Counted from the first letter of the stretch, positions 8,677 to 17,767 are shown. The stretch: DNA of 35,214 bases from Clostridiales bacterium (GCA_012729115.1 JAAYDR010000048.1:1-35214), one strand, 5' to 3'. The notes: generated by a model not told the origin, from the letters alone. Numbers and translations are program-made.

Positions 8677-10186
8677 GCCTCTCCCCGCCTTTCCACCCAA
8701 GGTCATGGGGCCTTGTGCCCTCCGCCATGGGAAAAGCTCTTTCGTATGCATAGGCCATGGCCAGAAGCCTTGGCAAATTCTCCCGCTTCCCCATCAGACC
8801 CATACCCATGGGCAATCCCGACCGGTCCTGGGCACAGGGAAGGGAAACTGCAGGCAGGCCCGTAAGCCCGGCCGGAACACCAAACCGGTCTCCCCGGCAC
8901 AGGGATGGGACGCTGTCTTCCTTCCCCTCCAAAGACCGGGCCAGGGTTGGTACCACGGGCATCAGCAGCCCGTCACAGCTCTCAAGCACATCCGATGCCT
9001 CCCGGAACAAGGCTTTCCGGATCCTCTGGGCTCCGGCATAGGAAACCGGGCTGTTGCCCCCTTCCAGTACGGCTGCACCCAAAATTAGGCGGCGTTTCAC
9101 CTCCGGACCAAAACCTTCGCCCCGGGAATGCCGGTACATCTCCCCCAGATTCCTGTAATCTCCGGACCGGTGGCCATACCGGACGCCGTCATAGCGAGCC
9201 AGATTGCTGGCAGCCTGGGCACTGCTGAGGAGGTCATATGCCCAAGCGGCACGGGTCAGGGAAGGAAGAGACACCCGGACCAGCCTGGCCCCCAGGGACT
9301 GCCAGCGGGAAAGCGCTTCCGTGAGGCCATGAAAAACTACCGGGCTCAGCCCGCTCTCGGGCTCCCAGCATTCCCTGGGCAAGCCGAAAATCCGGCCTTC
9401 CAGGGATACGGGATTGTTCATCTCCGCCAGAAAATCAACAGCCAAGTCTTCCCTGGAAGTAGCGTCCTTGGAATCGGCACCCGCGATCACATTCATCACC
9501 AAAGCCGCGTCGTATGCGCTTTTGCACAAGGGACCGATCTGGTCCAGGGAACTGGCAAAGGCTACCAGGCCGTAACGGCTCACTGTGCCGTAGGCAGGCC
9601 GGACCCCTACCACCCCGCAATGGGAAGCGGGCTGCAATACACTGCCCCCGGTATCACTGCCCAGCGCACAGGGAGCCATCCCCGCCGCCACCGTTGCCCC
9701 GGAGCCGCCGGAGGATCCGCCCGCAGACCTCTTGAGATCCCAGGGATTTCGCACCGGACCATAAAGGCTGGTCTGCGTGCTGCTGCCCATCGCAAACTCG
9801 TCCATGTTGAGCTTGCCCAAAAGCACCATTCCCGCCGTGCGCAGCCTGCCAATGACTGTGGCATCATAGGGAGCTATAAAATCCTGCAGCATCCGGCTGG
9901 CGCAGGTGCATCGGCGATCCTTCACCAGGATATTGTCCTTCACAGCCATGGGGATGCCATCCAGCGGTGAGAGGGCCTGTCCCGCCCTTCGCCGGGCATC
10001 GGATGCCTTCGCCTGGGCCAGGGCTTCCTGATCATACACATCAACATAGGCGTTCAGGGACGAATTCTGCGCGCCGATGCTGGCCAAATAGGCACCGGTA
10101 ATCTCCACGGAGGAAAGCTGACCGTTGCCTAGCCGTTTACAGAGCTCCACCAGGGGCATAGCGCATATGGTTCGCCAGGTCTCCAT
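8666..10186 (-). CDS. gatA: Aspartyl/glutamyl-tRNA amidotransferase subunit A
   Basis: A 506-residue amidase-signature enzyme that releases ammonia from glutamine for GatB. The catalytic Lys is in IPMAVKDNI (near residue 80), the cis-Ser in SAGGSSGGSG and the nucleophile Ser in SDTGGSV. VSRYGLVAFASSLDQIGP is also present, as is usual for GatA. One oddity: the motif normally reading GGSIRQPA is GGSVLQPA, so a usually conserved arginine two residues after the nucleophile is leucine. The region QQ ends at the C-terminus with PHDLGWKGGERHEA. The ATG at 10186 follows gatC by 12 bases, with a GGGGGTAGGGAA ribosome site in the gatC end. Confidence 0.96.
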
Positions 10187-10198
10187 GTTCCCTACCCC

Positions 10199-10516
10199 CT
10201 ATTCCAGAACCCTGGGCAGTGTGATGAAAGGCCCATGGACGCCGGGGGCGTTGCGAAGAACTTGTGAAAGCGGCAGGGATGAGCCTGGGCTGTCCTCCCG
10301 GATGGGCTCTGCTGCTTCCTGTGCCTGGAGAGCCTCATTGCCAGAAATCCCTTCGGGATCAGGGCAATCCTCCCCATCTGCACATCCCTCCACGCGGGGA
10401 ACCGCCCCAAGGGCGGCTTCCAACTCCCGGCCCAAAACCTCGGCCTCCCGGGAAGTCAGCTCCAGCATCACCAGAGACGCCATTGCTTCCAGTATCTCCC
10501 CCTGTTCTCTTTTCAT
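10199..10516 (-). CDS. gatC: Aspartyl/glutamyl-tRNA amidotransferase subunit C (divergent)
   Basis: A 105-residue protein placed directly upstream of gatA. The N-terminal helix VMLELTSREAEVLGREL matches the GatC pattern, and the C-terminus LRNAPGVHGPFITLPRVLE matches the strongly conserved L-R-x-D/N-x-P ... F-x-x-P-x-V-L end that wraps around GatA. The middle (residues 44-75) is an acidic, low-similarity stretch longer than in most GatC proteins. GatC stabilises the GatA-GatB pair. GGGGGAAGG lies just upstream of the ATG at 10516. Confidence 0.88.
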   Translation of the reverse strand: MKREQGEILEAMASLVMLELTSREAEVLGRELEAALGAVPRVEGCADGEDCPDPEGISGNEALQAQEAAEPIREDSPGSSLPLSQVLRNAPGVHGPFITLPRVLE

Positions 10517-10563
10517 TTGCCTTCCCCCATTTTGCCTGATGGCTCGATCCGGTTTTTACAGTC

Positions 10564-10591
10564 AGCATACCACATCGGCAGGTTCTGTCAA
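10564..10591 (-). promoter_or_regulatory. Promoter of gatCAB
   Basis: Minus strand: TTGACA (10586-10591), 16-base spacer, TATGCT (10564-10569) with TGG immediately before it, giving an extended -10. It lies about 48 bases before the gatC ATG. Confidence 0.8.
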
Positions 10592-10605
10592 TCCTTGCCT
10601 CCCTG

Positions 10606-10638
10606 GCAAAAAGGAAGAGGAGCGTTTCCGCTCCCCTT
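10606..10638 (-). terminator. Rho-independent terminator of the large surface-protein gene
   Basis: On the minus strand GGAGCG-GAAA-CGCTCC with flanking AAGGG/TCTT forms a GC-rich hairpin with a GAAA tetraloop, followed by TTCCTTTTT. It separates the surface-protein gene from the gatCAB promoter just beyond it. Confidence 0.8.
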
Positions 10639-10719
10639 GAAAATGTGTCATTGCTGATATTCTGGTGATGCAATTCCGCCGGCTGCAGACCCGGGGGCTG
10701 TGTCCTTTGCAACGTCCTC

Positions 10720-13700
10720 CTACGCTTCCCCGCCGTCCTTGTTTTCGGCATTCTGGTAGCGCTGGGTCCTGCTCACCCGACGGCCCTGGCTCACATCAGC
10801 TGTACTTCCCTGTCCAATGGGCTGGGCAAAGGGATTGCTTGATCTGGCTGTTTCACCGACAGGCTGGGTCATGCTTCCCGTTTTCTCTGCCCCCTGTCCC
10901 ACAGGACGGGCATAGGGGTTCTGGGCTCCCTGGCCGGCGGGAGGGGTGGGATTGCCAAAGACGCTTTGATTGCTGGGGGGTGGAGTCATCGGGGCCGATG
11001 GCGCCATCCCGGTTCCCGTGGGCTGAATGGGCCTGCTGTAGGGAGACTGTACGTTTCCCGGCGCCCTGGTTTGATTGGGCTGGTTTTGCTGGGTTCCTGC
11101 CACAGGCGGCGCGGCCACAGCCCTGCGGGTATAGGGACTCTGGGCGCCAGCTCCCTGAGGTTGCTTGTTCATGGTGCCTGCGGCCGCTCCGGCTGCGCCG
11201 GCCCGCCGATTGGCCGCGGCTGCCTTGGCGGCAGCTCTGCGCTTCTTGTTCTGACTCAGGGCATAAGCGTACACGCCGCCGGCCCCGCCGATGAGCACAA
11301 TCCCCGCGCCTATCAGGCCCCAGGGTACGGAATCGGTCTGGGTCTCCCTGCTCTCGTCGTCATAGGAAATCGGAATCATGGTGCCGATCACAAAGGTGGG
11401 GGTGGGCGTTAAGGTAGCCTCCGCTCCAATGCTGGGGATCGGCGTGGCATAGGGGTTGAAGGGTTCATAGCTGGCGTTCAGGCCCGCATTGGCATTGGGA
11501 TTTTGCCAAGTGCCCACATTCCAGTCCTCCATGGAAATGATTCCTGGGGTAGCAGAGCCTGTGGAGCCGCCGGAGCTGGATCCGCCCGAGCTGGATCCGC
11601 CGGAGGTGCCGGAGCCGCTGGAAGAGTTCTTGAGCCCCTGCAGGTATTCGTTGCTATTGAGGAAGCTGGAAAGCTCCGTGAGGTTCAGCACATGAATATA
11701 CTGCCCGTGTATCCAGCCAACGGTTCCCGCCTGGTTTACGTTGTACCAGGTCACACCGTTAACCTCCTTGCTGCCCAGCACCAGCATAAACGCGTATTGG
11801 CTCAGGGTCTTGATCTTGGTGCCATTGGGCGTCTGGCGGAAGTTAACGCTGGCGGTGGCGTAGGCGTAGCTGGACTTGGCATAGGGATCATAGGGCTGGG
11901 GAGTAACAGCGGCGGTAGGGGTGGGCTTGGGCTGGCTGTTCAGATAGGCCTGCACCTCCGCGTCGCTCATCTTGCGCATCTGGTCGATACGGATGTAGCC
12001 TGTCAGTCCGTTATAGGTGCTGATGTGCCAGCCGATGTCCTGGTTGTAGAGCTGCCCGCTGACATACACCACCGTGTCGATGGGCAGCCAGGCTTTGGCC
12101 TCCGCATACTGATCGGTAACATTGCGCATGGGCACGCTGTCGCCAATGGTGATGTAATACCCCGTCAACTGCGCGGGTACCTTGGTGGGAGTGGGACTGG
12201 GAGAAGGGGTGGGAGTAGCATGGTCCTTCTCATACTGGTCTATGATTGCCTGGGCTTCCTCATCGGAGATATGCCGAAGCGCGCTGTCCTGCACGATGCC
12301 GCTCTTGCGGTCCTCTCCCAGGCGCATCTGCGCACCGCTCCACAGGGTCGTCCCCTGGTTATACTGTCCGTTGATGTACAGCAGCGTATCCTTGGGCAGG
12401 GTGGCAATGATGGATTCATCCTTGTTGTTGGCATCCTTGCGAAGGGCGGTCTGGCTGATGGTGACAGCATAACCCATGTACATCTCGGTCTTTTTGTACC
12501 GGAAAACCACGGTGGCCGGGTCTGCCATGCCCTGGGCGCTCACAATTACCTCCACCGAGGGAACGCTACCCTCCGCCAGGGCATAGCCCTGGGGCACCAG
12601 ATTGTTATCCGGTGCAATGGTATGGGTGCCGGTGGCAAGAGCAATCTGCTGGGGAATGGCAATGGCCTTTCCTTCCGTGTCGATGTATTGCACGGTAACC
12701 GTGGCCGGCGGCGCGTCATAGCGGAAGATTACTTCCGCCGGGGTTGCAACGCCCTGGTCGTCCACTTGCACGGTTATGGAAGCCGGGGAATCCTTGGCCA
12801 GGGTGAAGCCCTTGGGGACGAGGGCGGGGTCCGGCGCAATGGGATGGCTGCCCTTTTCCAGTTGCATCTGCTGAGGCGCTGCCAGATCGCCGCCGATGGC
12901 ATTTCTGTAATAGACGGTCAGGATAGCCTTGTTCACAGGCTTTTCATAGAGGAAGATCACGGTGGCCGGGGTCGCCGTTCCATTGCTGTCCACAGTCACC
13001 TCCACGGAGGGAACGCTGGCCTGGGACAGCACATAGCCCTGGGGCACCAAAGACACATCCGGCGTCACAATGTTCTGCCCTTCAGGCAGGGTGAGGGTCT
13101 GGGCATCGGCAATGGTGGCGTTCAGTGTGTCCTTGTACTCCACAGTCACCGTTCCCGTTGCCTGAGGCCTGTCATAAAGAAAGGTCACCACTGCAGGGCT
13201 GGCAATCCCGTTGCTGTCCACGGTCACCTCCACGGAAGGAGTGCTGGCCTGTGACAGCACATAGCCCTGGGGTACCAAAGACGCATCCGGCTCTACGATG
13301 CTCTTCCCTTCGGGCAGGGTAAGGGTCTGGGTGTCCGCAATGGGGGCGTTCAGCGTGTCCTTGTATTCCACGGCCACGGTTCCCGTCACCTGAAGCTTTG
13401 TGTAGGTAAAGACCACAACGGCGGGATAGGCGTTACCCTGAGCGTCAATGGTCACCTCCACCCAGGTCGGGGTGCCTTCCTTGAGCACGTACCCCTGGGG
13501 CATGTCCGAGGGGGCGGGTTCCACCCGATGGGTTCCCTGCTCCTTCTCCACAGTTTGGGGGGTGCAGATGTCCTGATTGTTCTCGTTTACATAATGGATT
13601 TCAAAAGCACCCTTGGCGGCTGCCTTTTGCATCGCAAAGGTTACAAAACTGGGCGTAGCCGTGCCGTTTGCGGAGACCTCCACCATCACCCGGTCATCCC

Positions 13701-15162
13701 CAACGAGGGTATAGCCCGGCACAGCGCCCTGATTGGCAATGACCTCTGTGGTCGTGCCCACAGCGCAGATGACCGACTCCTGGTAAAGAACGGTGGCGGG
13801 ATTGTCCGCGTCCACATAGCTGACCACCACCTGGATCTCCATGGGCGGCTGGGTTTCTGTCCCGGGCACGGGGGTGCTTTGGGCGTAGTTATAGGCGTCG
13901 CTGTCCTCCTGGGAAAGCACGTCCACATAGTCCTGCACCACGTAGCAGTCAACGCCCTTGTAATTGATCTGATACCAGCTTTTTCCGTTGGCGTCGCCGG
14001 ATCCAATCACCCAGATATACGTATCCTTTTTTACATCAGAGGCAGCCTTTTTGCTGCTGGTGCTGGGTTCCGTACGGAAGTTCACCACGGCATTGGTTCT
14101 GCCGTAGCGCCCGATGGGAGAGATTACCAGTTCCGTGGCGGGCGGCTCGGTGTCCTCAGGAGGCTCGGTTTCCTGGGGAGGGTCGGTCTCCAAAGGTTGA
14201 TCCGTCTCCTGAGGCGGCTCGGTTTCCCGAGGCGGCTGGGTCTCCTCAGGCGGCTGGGTTTCTTCCTGCAGAATCTCCTTAAACTCGAAGTAGATGTCTG
14301 CGGGATTGGCCACACCCCAATCGTCCACCGTTACCTTATAGGAGGAGGGGCTTTCGGGACTCAGGGTATATCCTTCGGGCGTAAAGTCCGGGGTTACGTT
14401 ATGGGTGCCGGGATCCAGTTCCTTCCACTGAGGATCCGCAAGTTCCTCGCCATTGAGGCCAACGTAGTGAATGATGACTGCTCCCTTTACCGGTTCCGGG
14501 GCGGGGGCTGTAAAGGCAAAGACCACGGGGCTGGGATAGGCGCTGCCGTTCTGGTCCACGGTCACATACTGGCTGTCCTGGTCCACGGTATACCCCTGGG
14601 GAACCTTGCTCCAGTCCACGCTGACAATGTTGTCCTGGTCATAGGCACACAGGACCATGGTGGTATAAAAGGTCCCGTTCTGATCCTGGTACAGCACTTC
14701 CACCTGCACGGGAGGTACCTCAAGGGGTGTGGGCATGGGCAGGCTGGACAGGTACAGTTCATAGCCGCCCACCTCCACTCCATCCCGGTAGACGGTGATG
14801 GGGGTGCTGGTACCGCTGATAAAATCCACGGAGTCCACCGGGGACACCGGGGTGCCGTTGGCGGGGGTATAGGTGTAGGGGTCTCCCTGCAGGGGCAAAA
14901 TGTTCAGGATGATGGGGTAGGCAAAGGCCTCTGCCGGAAGGGTAGCCCAGTACACCGGGGTTTCCCCATTCAAAGAGGCCACGACCTGCAACACCTGGGG
15001 ACTATCCTCGGATACCTGATAATTGAGTTCCAGGATGGGCATACCGCTCAAATCCGGAGCAGCAGCGGCGCTGAAAGGCAGCGCGAACTGGACCAAGAGA
15101 AGCAGTGACACCATCGCCCAGGCGCCCAGGCGGCGAAGATTGCTAACGATGGATCGTCTCAT
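10720..15162 (-). CDS. Large surface protein with MucBP-like repeats, SH3 domains, membrane anchor and repetitive cytoplasmic tail
   Basis: A 1480-residue protein. Order: signal peptide (1-35, ending FSAAAAP); a unique N-terminal domain (to about 145); two MucBP-like repeats (145-297); a TQPPEE/TEPP-type linker (300-344); an SH3-like domain (344-425); six more MucBP-like repeats of about 75 residues (440-894), each with a GY-L core and an ATP/ASP-A-V-FxY end; three SH3-like domains (about 897-985, 995-1075, 1094-1170) joined by TPTPSPSP-type linkers; a Ser/Gly linker; a membrane helix (about 1277-1299); then an Arg/Ala-rich stretch and a Pro/Gln/Gly tail. There is no LPXTG motif. MucBP-like and bacterial SH3 domains are known in adhesins and cell-wall-binding proteins, so wall-spanning adhesion or sensing is inferred. 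AAGGAGGAAACTGT precedes the ATG. Confidence 0.88.
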   Translation of the reverse strand: MRRSIVSNLRRLGAWAMVSLLLLVQFALPFSAAAAPDLSGMPILELNYQVSEDSPQVLQVVASLNGETPVYWATLPAEAFAYPIILNILPLQGDPYTYTPANGTPVSPVDSVDFISGTSTPITVYRDGVEVGGYELYLSSLPMPTPLEVPPVQVEVLYQDQNGTFYTTMVLCAYDQDNIVSVDWSKVPQGYTVDQDSQYVTVDQNGSAYPSPVVFAFTAPAPEPVKGAVIIHYVGLNGEELADPQWKELDPGTHNVTPDFTPEGYTLSPESPSSYKVTVDDWGVANPADIYFEFKEILQEETQPPEETQPPRETEPPQETDQPLETDPPQETEPPEDTEPPATELVISPIGRYGRTNAVVNFRTEPSTSSKKAASDVKKDTYIWVIGSGDANGKSWYQINYKGVDCYVVQDYVDVLSQEDSDAYNYAQSTPVPGTETQPPMEIQVVVSYVDADNPATVLYQESVICAVGTTTEVIANQGAVPGYTLVGDDRVMVEVSANGTATPSFVTFAMQKAAAKGAFEIHYVNENNQDICTPQTVEKEQGTHRVEPAPSDMPQGYVLKEGTPTWVEVTIDAQGNAYPAVVVFTYTKLQVTGTVAVEYKDTLNAPIADTQTLTLPEGKSIVEPDASLVPQGYVLSQASTPSVEVTVDSNGIASPAVVTFLYDRPQATGTVTVEYKDTLNATIADAQTLTLPEGQNIVTPDVSLVPQGYVLSQASVPSVEVTVDSNGTATPATVIFLYEKPVNKAILTVYYRNAIGGDLAAPQQMQLEKGSHPIAPDPALVPKGFTLAKDSPASITVQVDDQGVATPAEVIFRYDAPPATVTVQYIDTEGKAIAIPQQIALATGTHTIAPDNNLVPQGYALAEGSVPSVEVIVSAQGMADPATVVFRYKKTEMYMGYAVTISQTALRKDANNKDESIIATLPKDTLLYINGQYNQGTTLWSGAQMRLGEDRKSGIVQDSALRHISDEEAQAIIDQYEKDHATPTPSPSPTPTKVPAQLTGYYITIGDSVPMRNVTDQYAEAKAWLPIDTVVYVSGQLYNQDIGWHISTYNGLTGYIRIDQMRKMSDAEVQAYLNSQPKPTPTAAVTPQPYDPYAKSSYAYATASVNFRQTPNGTKIKTLSQYAFMLVLGSKEVNGVTWYNVNQAGTVGWIHGQYIHVLNLTELSSFLNSNEYLQGLKNSSSGSGTSGGSSSGGSSSGGSTGSATPGIISMEDWNVGTWQNPNANAGLNASYEPFNPYATPIPSIGAEATLTPTPTFVIGTMIPISYDDESRETQTDSVPWGLIGAGIVLIGGAGGVYAYALSQNKKRRAAAKAAAANRRAGAAGAAAGTMNKQPQGAGAQSPYTRRAVAAPPVAGTQQNQPNQTRAPGNVQSPYSRPIQPTGTGMAPSAPMTPPPSNQSVFGNPTPPAGQGAQNPYARPVGQGAEKTGSMTQPVGETARSSNPFAQPIGQGSTADVSQGRRVSRTQRYQNAENKDGGEA
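12928..13383 (-). repeat. Tandem 228-bp duplication inside the surface-protein gene
   Basis: Two adjacent 76-codon units (13156-13383 and 12928-13155) encode nearly identical MucBP-like repeats, residues 594-669 and 670-745, both beginning GTV-VEYKDTLNA and sharing LVPQGYVLSQAS and VEVTVDSNG. The DNA is also very similar, unlike the other six repeats, which share only the protein pattern. This points to a recent duplication. Confidence 0.85.
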
Positions 15163-15231
15163 ACAGTTTCCTCCTTCATATCACCAGAGCGTACTTGGGC
15201 ACACCCGGAGCAATTGCCTTGAGATTCCTTC

Positions 15232-15260
15232 ATTGTAAGGGTACACAGAATGCTTGTCAA
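15232..15260 (-). promoter_or_regulatory. Promoter of the large surface-protein gene
   Basis: Minus strand: TTGACA (15255-15260), 17 bases, TACAAT (15232-15237), about 70 bases ahead of the ATG at 15162. The rest of 15163-15411 shows no equally good promoter for the divergent Nudix gene; TATAGT at 15373 has no matching -35. Confidence 0.85.
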
Positions 15261-15411
15261 GGAAGCAAGGTGTCGGGTTATGCCGAATTTACAAGGATTT
15301 CCGGCCTCCTCTCCCTGGCTGCCCGGTGGAAGATTCCCACAAGGACAAGGGAGATGCCGTGTAAACGGCGAATATAGTATCCCAAACCCATCCGTAAGGA
15401 GGCGTCCAATC

Positions 15412-15996
15412 GTGACAGAGTACCCTGGATTAAGGGAAATTCCCATCCGGGATGAGCAAGTTTTCCATGGGGCGCTGATTGATGTCAGCCACATGCAGGT
15501 CACCCTCCCCAACGGCAGAACCTCTCTCCGGGAAATCGTACACCACCCGGGCGGAGCCGCCGTTGTCGCCATCGATACAGAAGGGAACGTCACTCTTGTA
15601 CGCCAGCATCGTATCGCCCCGGGCCTGATCACCCTGGAAATCCCAGCCGGCAAGCTGAACTCTCCTCAGGAGGATCCCATGCTGGCTGCCGCCCGGGAAT
15701 TGAGCGAGGAGACGGGCCTGGTGGCCGAAAACCTCCAGTGGCTCACCACCATGCTTCCCACACCGGGATACTGTACGGAGCGAATCCACCTTTACCTGGC
15801 TACAGGCCTGACCCCTTCCGCCGCCCACCCGGATCCGGATGAATTCGTATATGCGGTGAAGATGCCCTTTGCCAGAGCCCTGGAGATGGTGGAACGCGGC
15901 GAACTGCCGGATGGGAAAACTGCCCTGGGACTGTTGCTGGCCTATCGGCGTTTGGGTATGGATCCATCCCCAAGGACGAACCCTTCAGACATGTAA
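15412..15996 (+). CDS. Nudix hydrolase, ADP-ribose pyrophosphatase type
   Basis: A 194-residue cytosolic protein starting at GTG 15412, nine bases after AAGGAGG (15396-15402); the frame is open upstream but without a comparable site. It has the NudF-type core: FHGALIDV, a VVAIDTEGNVTLVRQHR strand, LEIPAGKL, and the Nudix box running from GKL to AARELSEETGL, with one extra residue between the Gly and the first Glu. The Nudix box REXXEE residues bind Mg2+. Family members split ADP-ribose into AMP and ribose 5-phosphate. It leads a run of plus-strand genes toward gyrB; its own promoter is not obvious. Confidence 0.9.
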   Translation: MTEYPGLREIPIRDEQVFHGALIDVSHMQVTLPNGRTSLREIVHHPGGAAVVAIDTEGNVTLVRQHRIAPGLITLEIPAGKLNSPQEDPMLAAARELSEETGLVAENLQWLTTMLPTPGYCTERIHLYLATGLTPSAAHPDPDEFVYAVKMPFARALEMVERGELPDGKTALGLLLAYRRLGMDPSPRTNPSDM

Positions 15997-16064
15997 CGTA
16001 TGGAACAGCCATTCCCATCCCCGCCCCCCGTAAAATGGCTTGAATTTGGAAAGGAATGAACCGC

Positions 16065-16280
16065 ATGCCCCGCTCCCAGGGGGTTCCCTCCCCCCGCTCA
16101 CCCAAGGGTCCGACCCGCTTTGGCCTCCTGATGATCGCCCTTTCCCTTTTACTGGCAATCGGGCTGAGTCTGCTGGTCTTGGGGCTTCTCTTTGGCGGGC
16201 CGCCCAAGCGCCAACGGAACATCCCGCTGTATCAGGCCGAGCCGTCCCTCCTCCTGGCCCAACCCCTCCACAGCTTGTAA
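16065..16280 (+). CDS. Small single-span membrane protein, unrecognised
   Basis: A 71-residue protein: a basic, Pro-rich N-terminus (about 20 residues), one strongly hydrophobic helix (FGLLMIALSLLLAIGLSLLV, about residues 19-42), then a short tail starting GGPPKRQR. AAAGGA lies nine bases before the ATG at 16065; an ATG three codons earlier is too close to that site. The following acetyltransferase gene begins 20 bases later. No family was recognised; the reading frame and gene spacing make it plausible, though not proven. Confidence 0.6.
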   Translation: MPRSQGVPSPRSPKGPTRFGLLMIALSLLLAIGLSLLVLGLLFGGPPKRQRNIPLYQAEPSLLLAQPLHSL

Positions 16281-16300
16281 GAGAAGGAAGTCCGCTGACC

Positions 16301-16867
16301 ATGCAACAATACCAGGAGGCTTTCAGCCGTTTGCCAACCCTGTTTACACCCCGGCTCATCCTCCGCCCGGCCCGCATGACCGATGCCCAGGATATCTACG
16401 ACTATTCCCGGGATCCGGAGGTAGCCCGCCATGTGCTTTGGGACGCCCACCAAAGCATCCACCAGACCCGGGGTTATCTTCGCTTTTTGCTAAAGCAATA
16501 CCGCAACGGTCAGCCCAGCTCCTTTGTGATTGAGCTGGCCCAGGAACACCGGGTGATCGGCACCATCGGCTTTATGTGGCTTCAGCAGGAAAATCGCTCC
16601 GCCGAGGTGGGATACAGCCTGAGCCGCACCTATTGGAACCGCGGGCTGATGACGGAAGCATTGAGCGCCGTGATTCAGTTCGGTTTTGAAAAGCTGCACC
16701 TGAACCGGATCGAGGCCCAGCACGAAAGCGACAACCCTGCCAGCGGCCGGGTAATGGTCCACGTGGGCATGCGGCATGAGGGCCGCCTGCGCCAGCGGGT
16801 CTACAACAAGGGCCGGTACGTGGATGTGGAGTTGTACGCAATTCTGCGGGACGATCCAAGGCGGTAA
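16301..16867 (+). CDS. GNAT-family N-acetyltransferase (RimJ/RimL type)
   Basis: A 188-residue protein. The order is typical of RimJ/RimL-like GNATs: TPRLILRPARMTDAQDIYDY at the start, VIGTIGFMWL as strand 4, AEVGYSLSRTYWNRGLMTEAL as the acetyl-CoA-binding region, FGFEKLHLNRIEAQHESDN, and SGRVMVHVGMRHEGRLRQ near the end. Such enzymes transfer acetyl from acetyl-CoA to protein N-termini, antibiotics or small amines; the substrate is not predictable. AGAAGGAAG sits about ten bases before the ATG. The stop is followed in 11 bases by the next gene, with AAGGAGG between. Confidence 0.9.
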   Translation: MQQYQEAFSRLPTLFTPRLILRPARMTDAQDIYDYSRDPEVARHVLWDAHQSIHQTRGYLRFLLKQYRNGQPSSFVIELAQEHRVIGTIGFMWLQQENRSAEVGYSLSRTYWNRGLMTEALSAVIQFGFEKLHLNRIEAQHESDNPASGRVMVHVGMRHEGRLRQRVYNKGRYVDVELYAILRDDPRR

Positions 16868-16880
16868 GGAGGTACAAAAA

Positions 16881-17687
16881 ATGTTCTCCCCGGGAAGATG
16901 TCTCAAATACGCACAGCTCCTTCTCCTGGTTTGCCTTGTGCTTATGCTGGCCGGTTGTTCCGGCAATCCCGCCACCGCTTATCAGCGAGCCGTGGACATC
17001 TTTGCTACCGGGGACTACCAGAAGGCCGCCGAAGCCTTTGAAAAGCTGGGGGACTACCAGCAATCGGGCCTCTACGCAACGTATTGCCGCGGCCTGATTT
17101 TGTATGAAATGGGCGACTTTGCGGCAGCGGAACCTTATTTTGAAAAGGCCCAAAACTTTATGTACGGCAAAAGCCGTTATACCTATTGCCATGCCTATGT
17201 GCTGGAAATGGCAGGCAGCTTTCCCCAGGCCGCGGAGAACTACCTCTCCCTGGGGCAATATGAAAACGCGCCTCAGGCGGCCCAATATTGCCTGGCCCGG
17301 GCCGCTGAAGACGCCAAGGACTATGAAACCGCGCTCTATGCGTATAGAGCAGCAGCGGGTTATTCCGACGCTCCCACCCGCCTGGACAATCTCCAGACCC
17401 AGGTATACGACTATGCCACCCAGCTTAAGGAGGAGCAGCTTTATGAGCGGGCCCTCAACTTCTTTACCAAACTGGGGGATTACTACGACAGCGCGGCGCA
17501 GGCCAAGGAATGCAAAGAGCATCTGCGCAGGCAGCTCTATGAGGCTGCCGAATCTTTGGAAAATGAAGGAAGGCTGCAGGAAGCCTACGAGGCCTTCCGG
17601 GGTCTGAGCGGGTACAGCGACGCTGAAACCCGCGCCCAGGAACTGGCAGGCCGGCTTGGAATTCCCCTGGAGGAACCGGAAGAATGA
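16881..17687 (+). CDS. TPR-repeat lipoprotein, unrecognised
   Basis: A 268-residue protein with a type II signal peptide: a basic N-terminus, a hydrophobic run and lipobox LAGC near residue 26, so it should be anchored to the outer face of the membrane. The mature part is built of short TPR-like helical hairpins with repeating A-xx-YEKAL-like and GDYxxA patterns, for example ATGDYQKAAEAFEKLGDY, then a similar LNFFTKLGDYYDSA. Such proteins usually act as scaffolds in the cell envelope. AAGGAGGTACAAAAA precedes the ATG. It is cotranscribed with the acetyltransferase. Confidence 0.85.
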   Translation: MFSPGRCLKYAQLLLLVCLVLMLAGCSGNPATAYQRAVDIFATGDYQKAAEAFEKLGDYQQSGLYATYCRGLILYEMGDFAAAEPYFEKAQNFMYGKSRYTYCHAYVLEMAGSFPQAAENYLSLGQYENAPQAAQYCLARAAEDAKDYETALYAYRAAAGYSDAPTRLDNLQTQVYDYATQLKEEQLYERALNFFTKLGDYYDSAAQAKECKEHLRRQLYEAAESLENEGRLQEAYEAFRGLSGYSDAETRAQELAGRLGIPLEEPEE

Positions 17688-17738
17688 CGCACCGGTAGAA
17701 CTCTCCCGGCTGAATCCAATTATAAGGAAGCAACCCCC

Positions 17739-17767
17739 TTTTCAAAATTGCAAAAAAATGATATCAT
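17739..17767 (+). promoter_or_regulatory. Possible gyrB promoter
   Basis: TTTTCA (17739-17744), 17-base A-rich spacer, TATCAT (17762-17767). It is the best match in the 187-base gap before gyrB. Downstream, CCGCA/TGCGG (17779-17797) can form a small leader hairpin followed by TTTGCTTTT. Confidence 0.4.

Noticed and set aside
12928-13383. CRISPR-like direct repeats
   Set aside because: The repeats are in-frame 228-bp coding units with no spacers.
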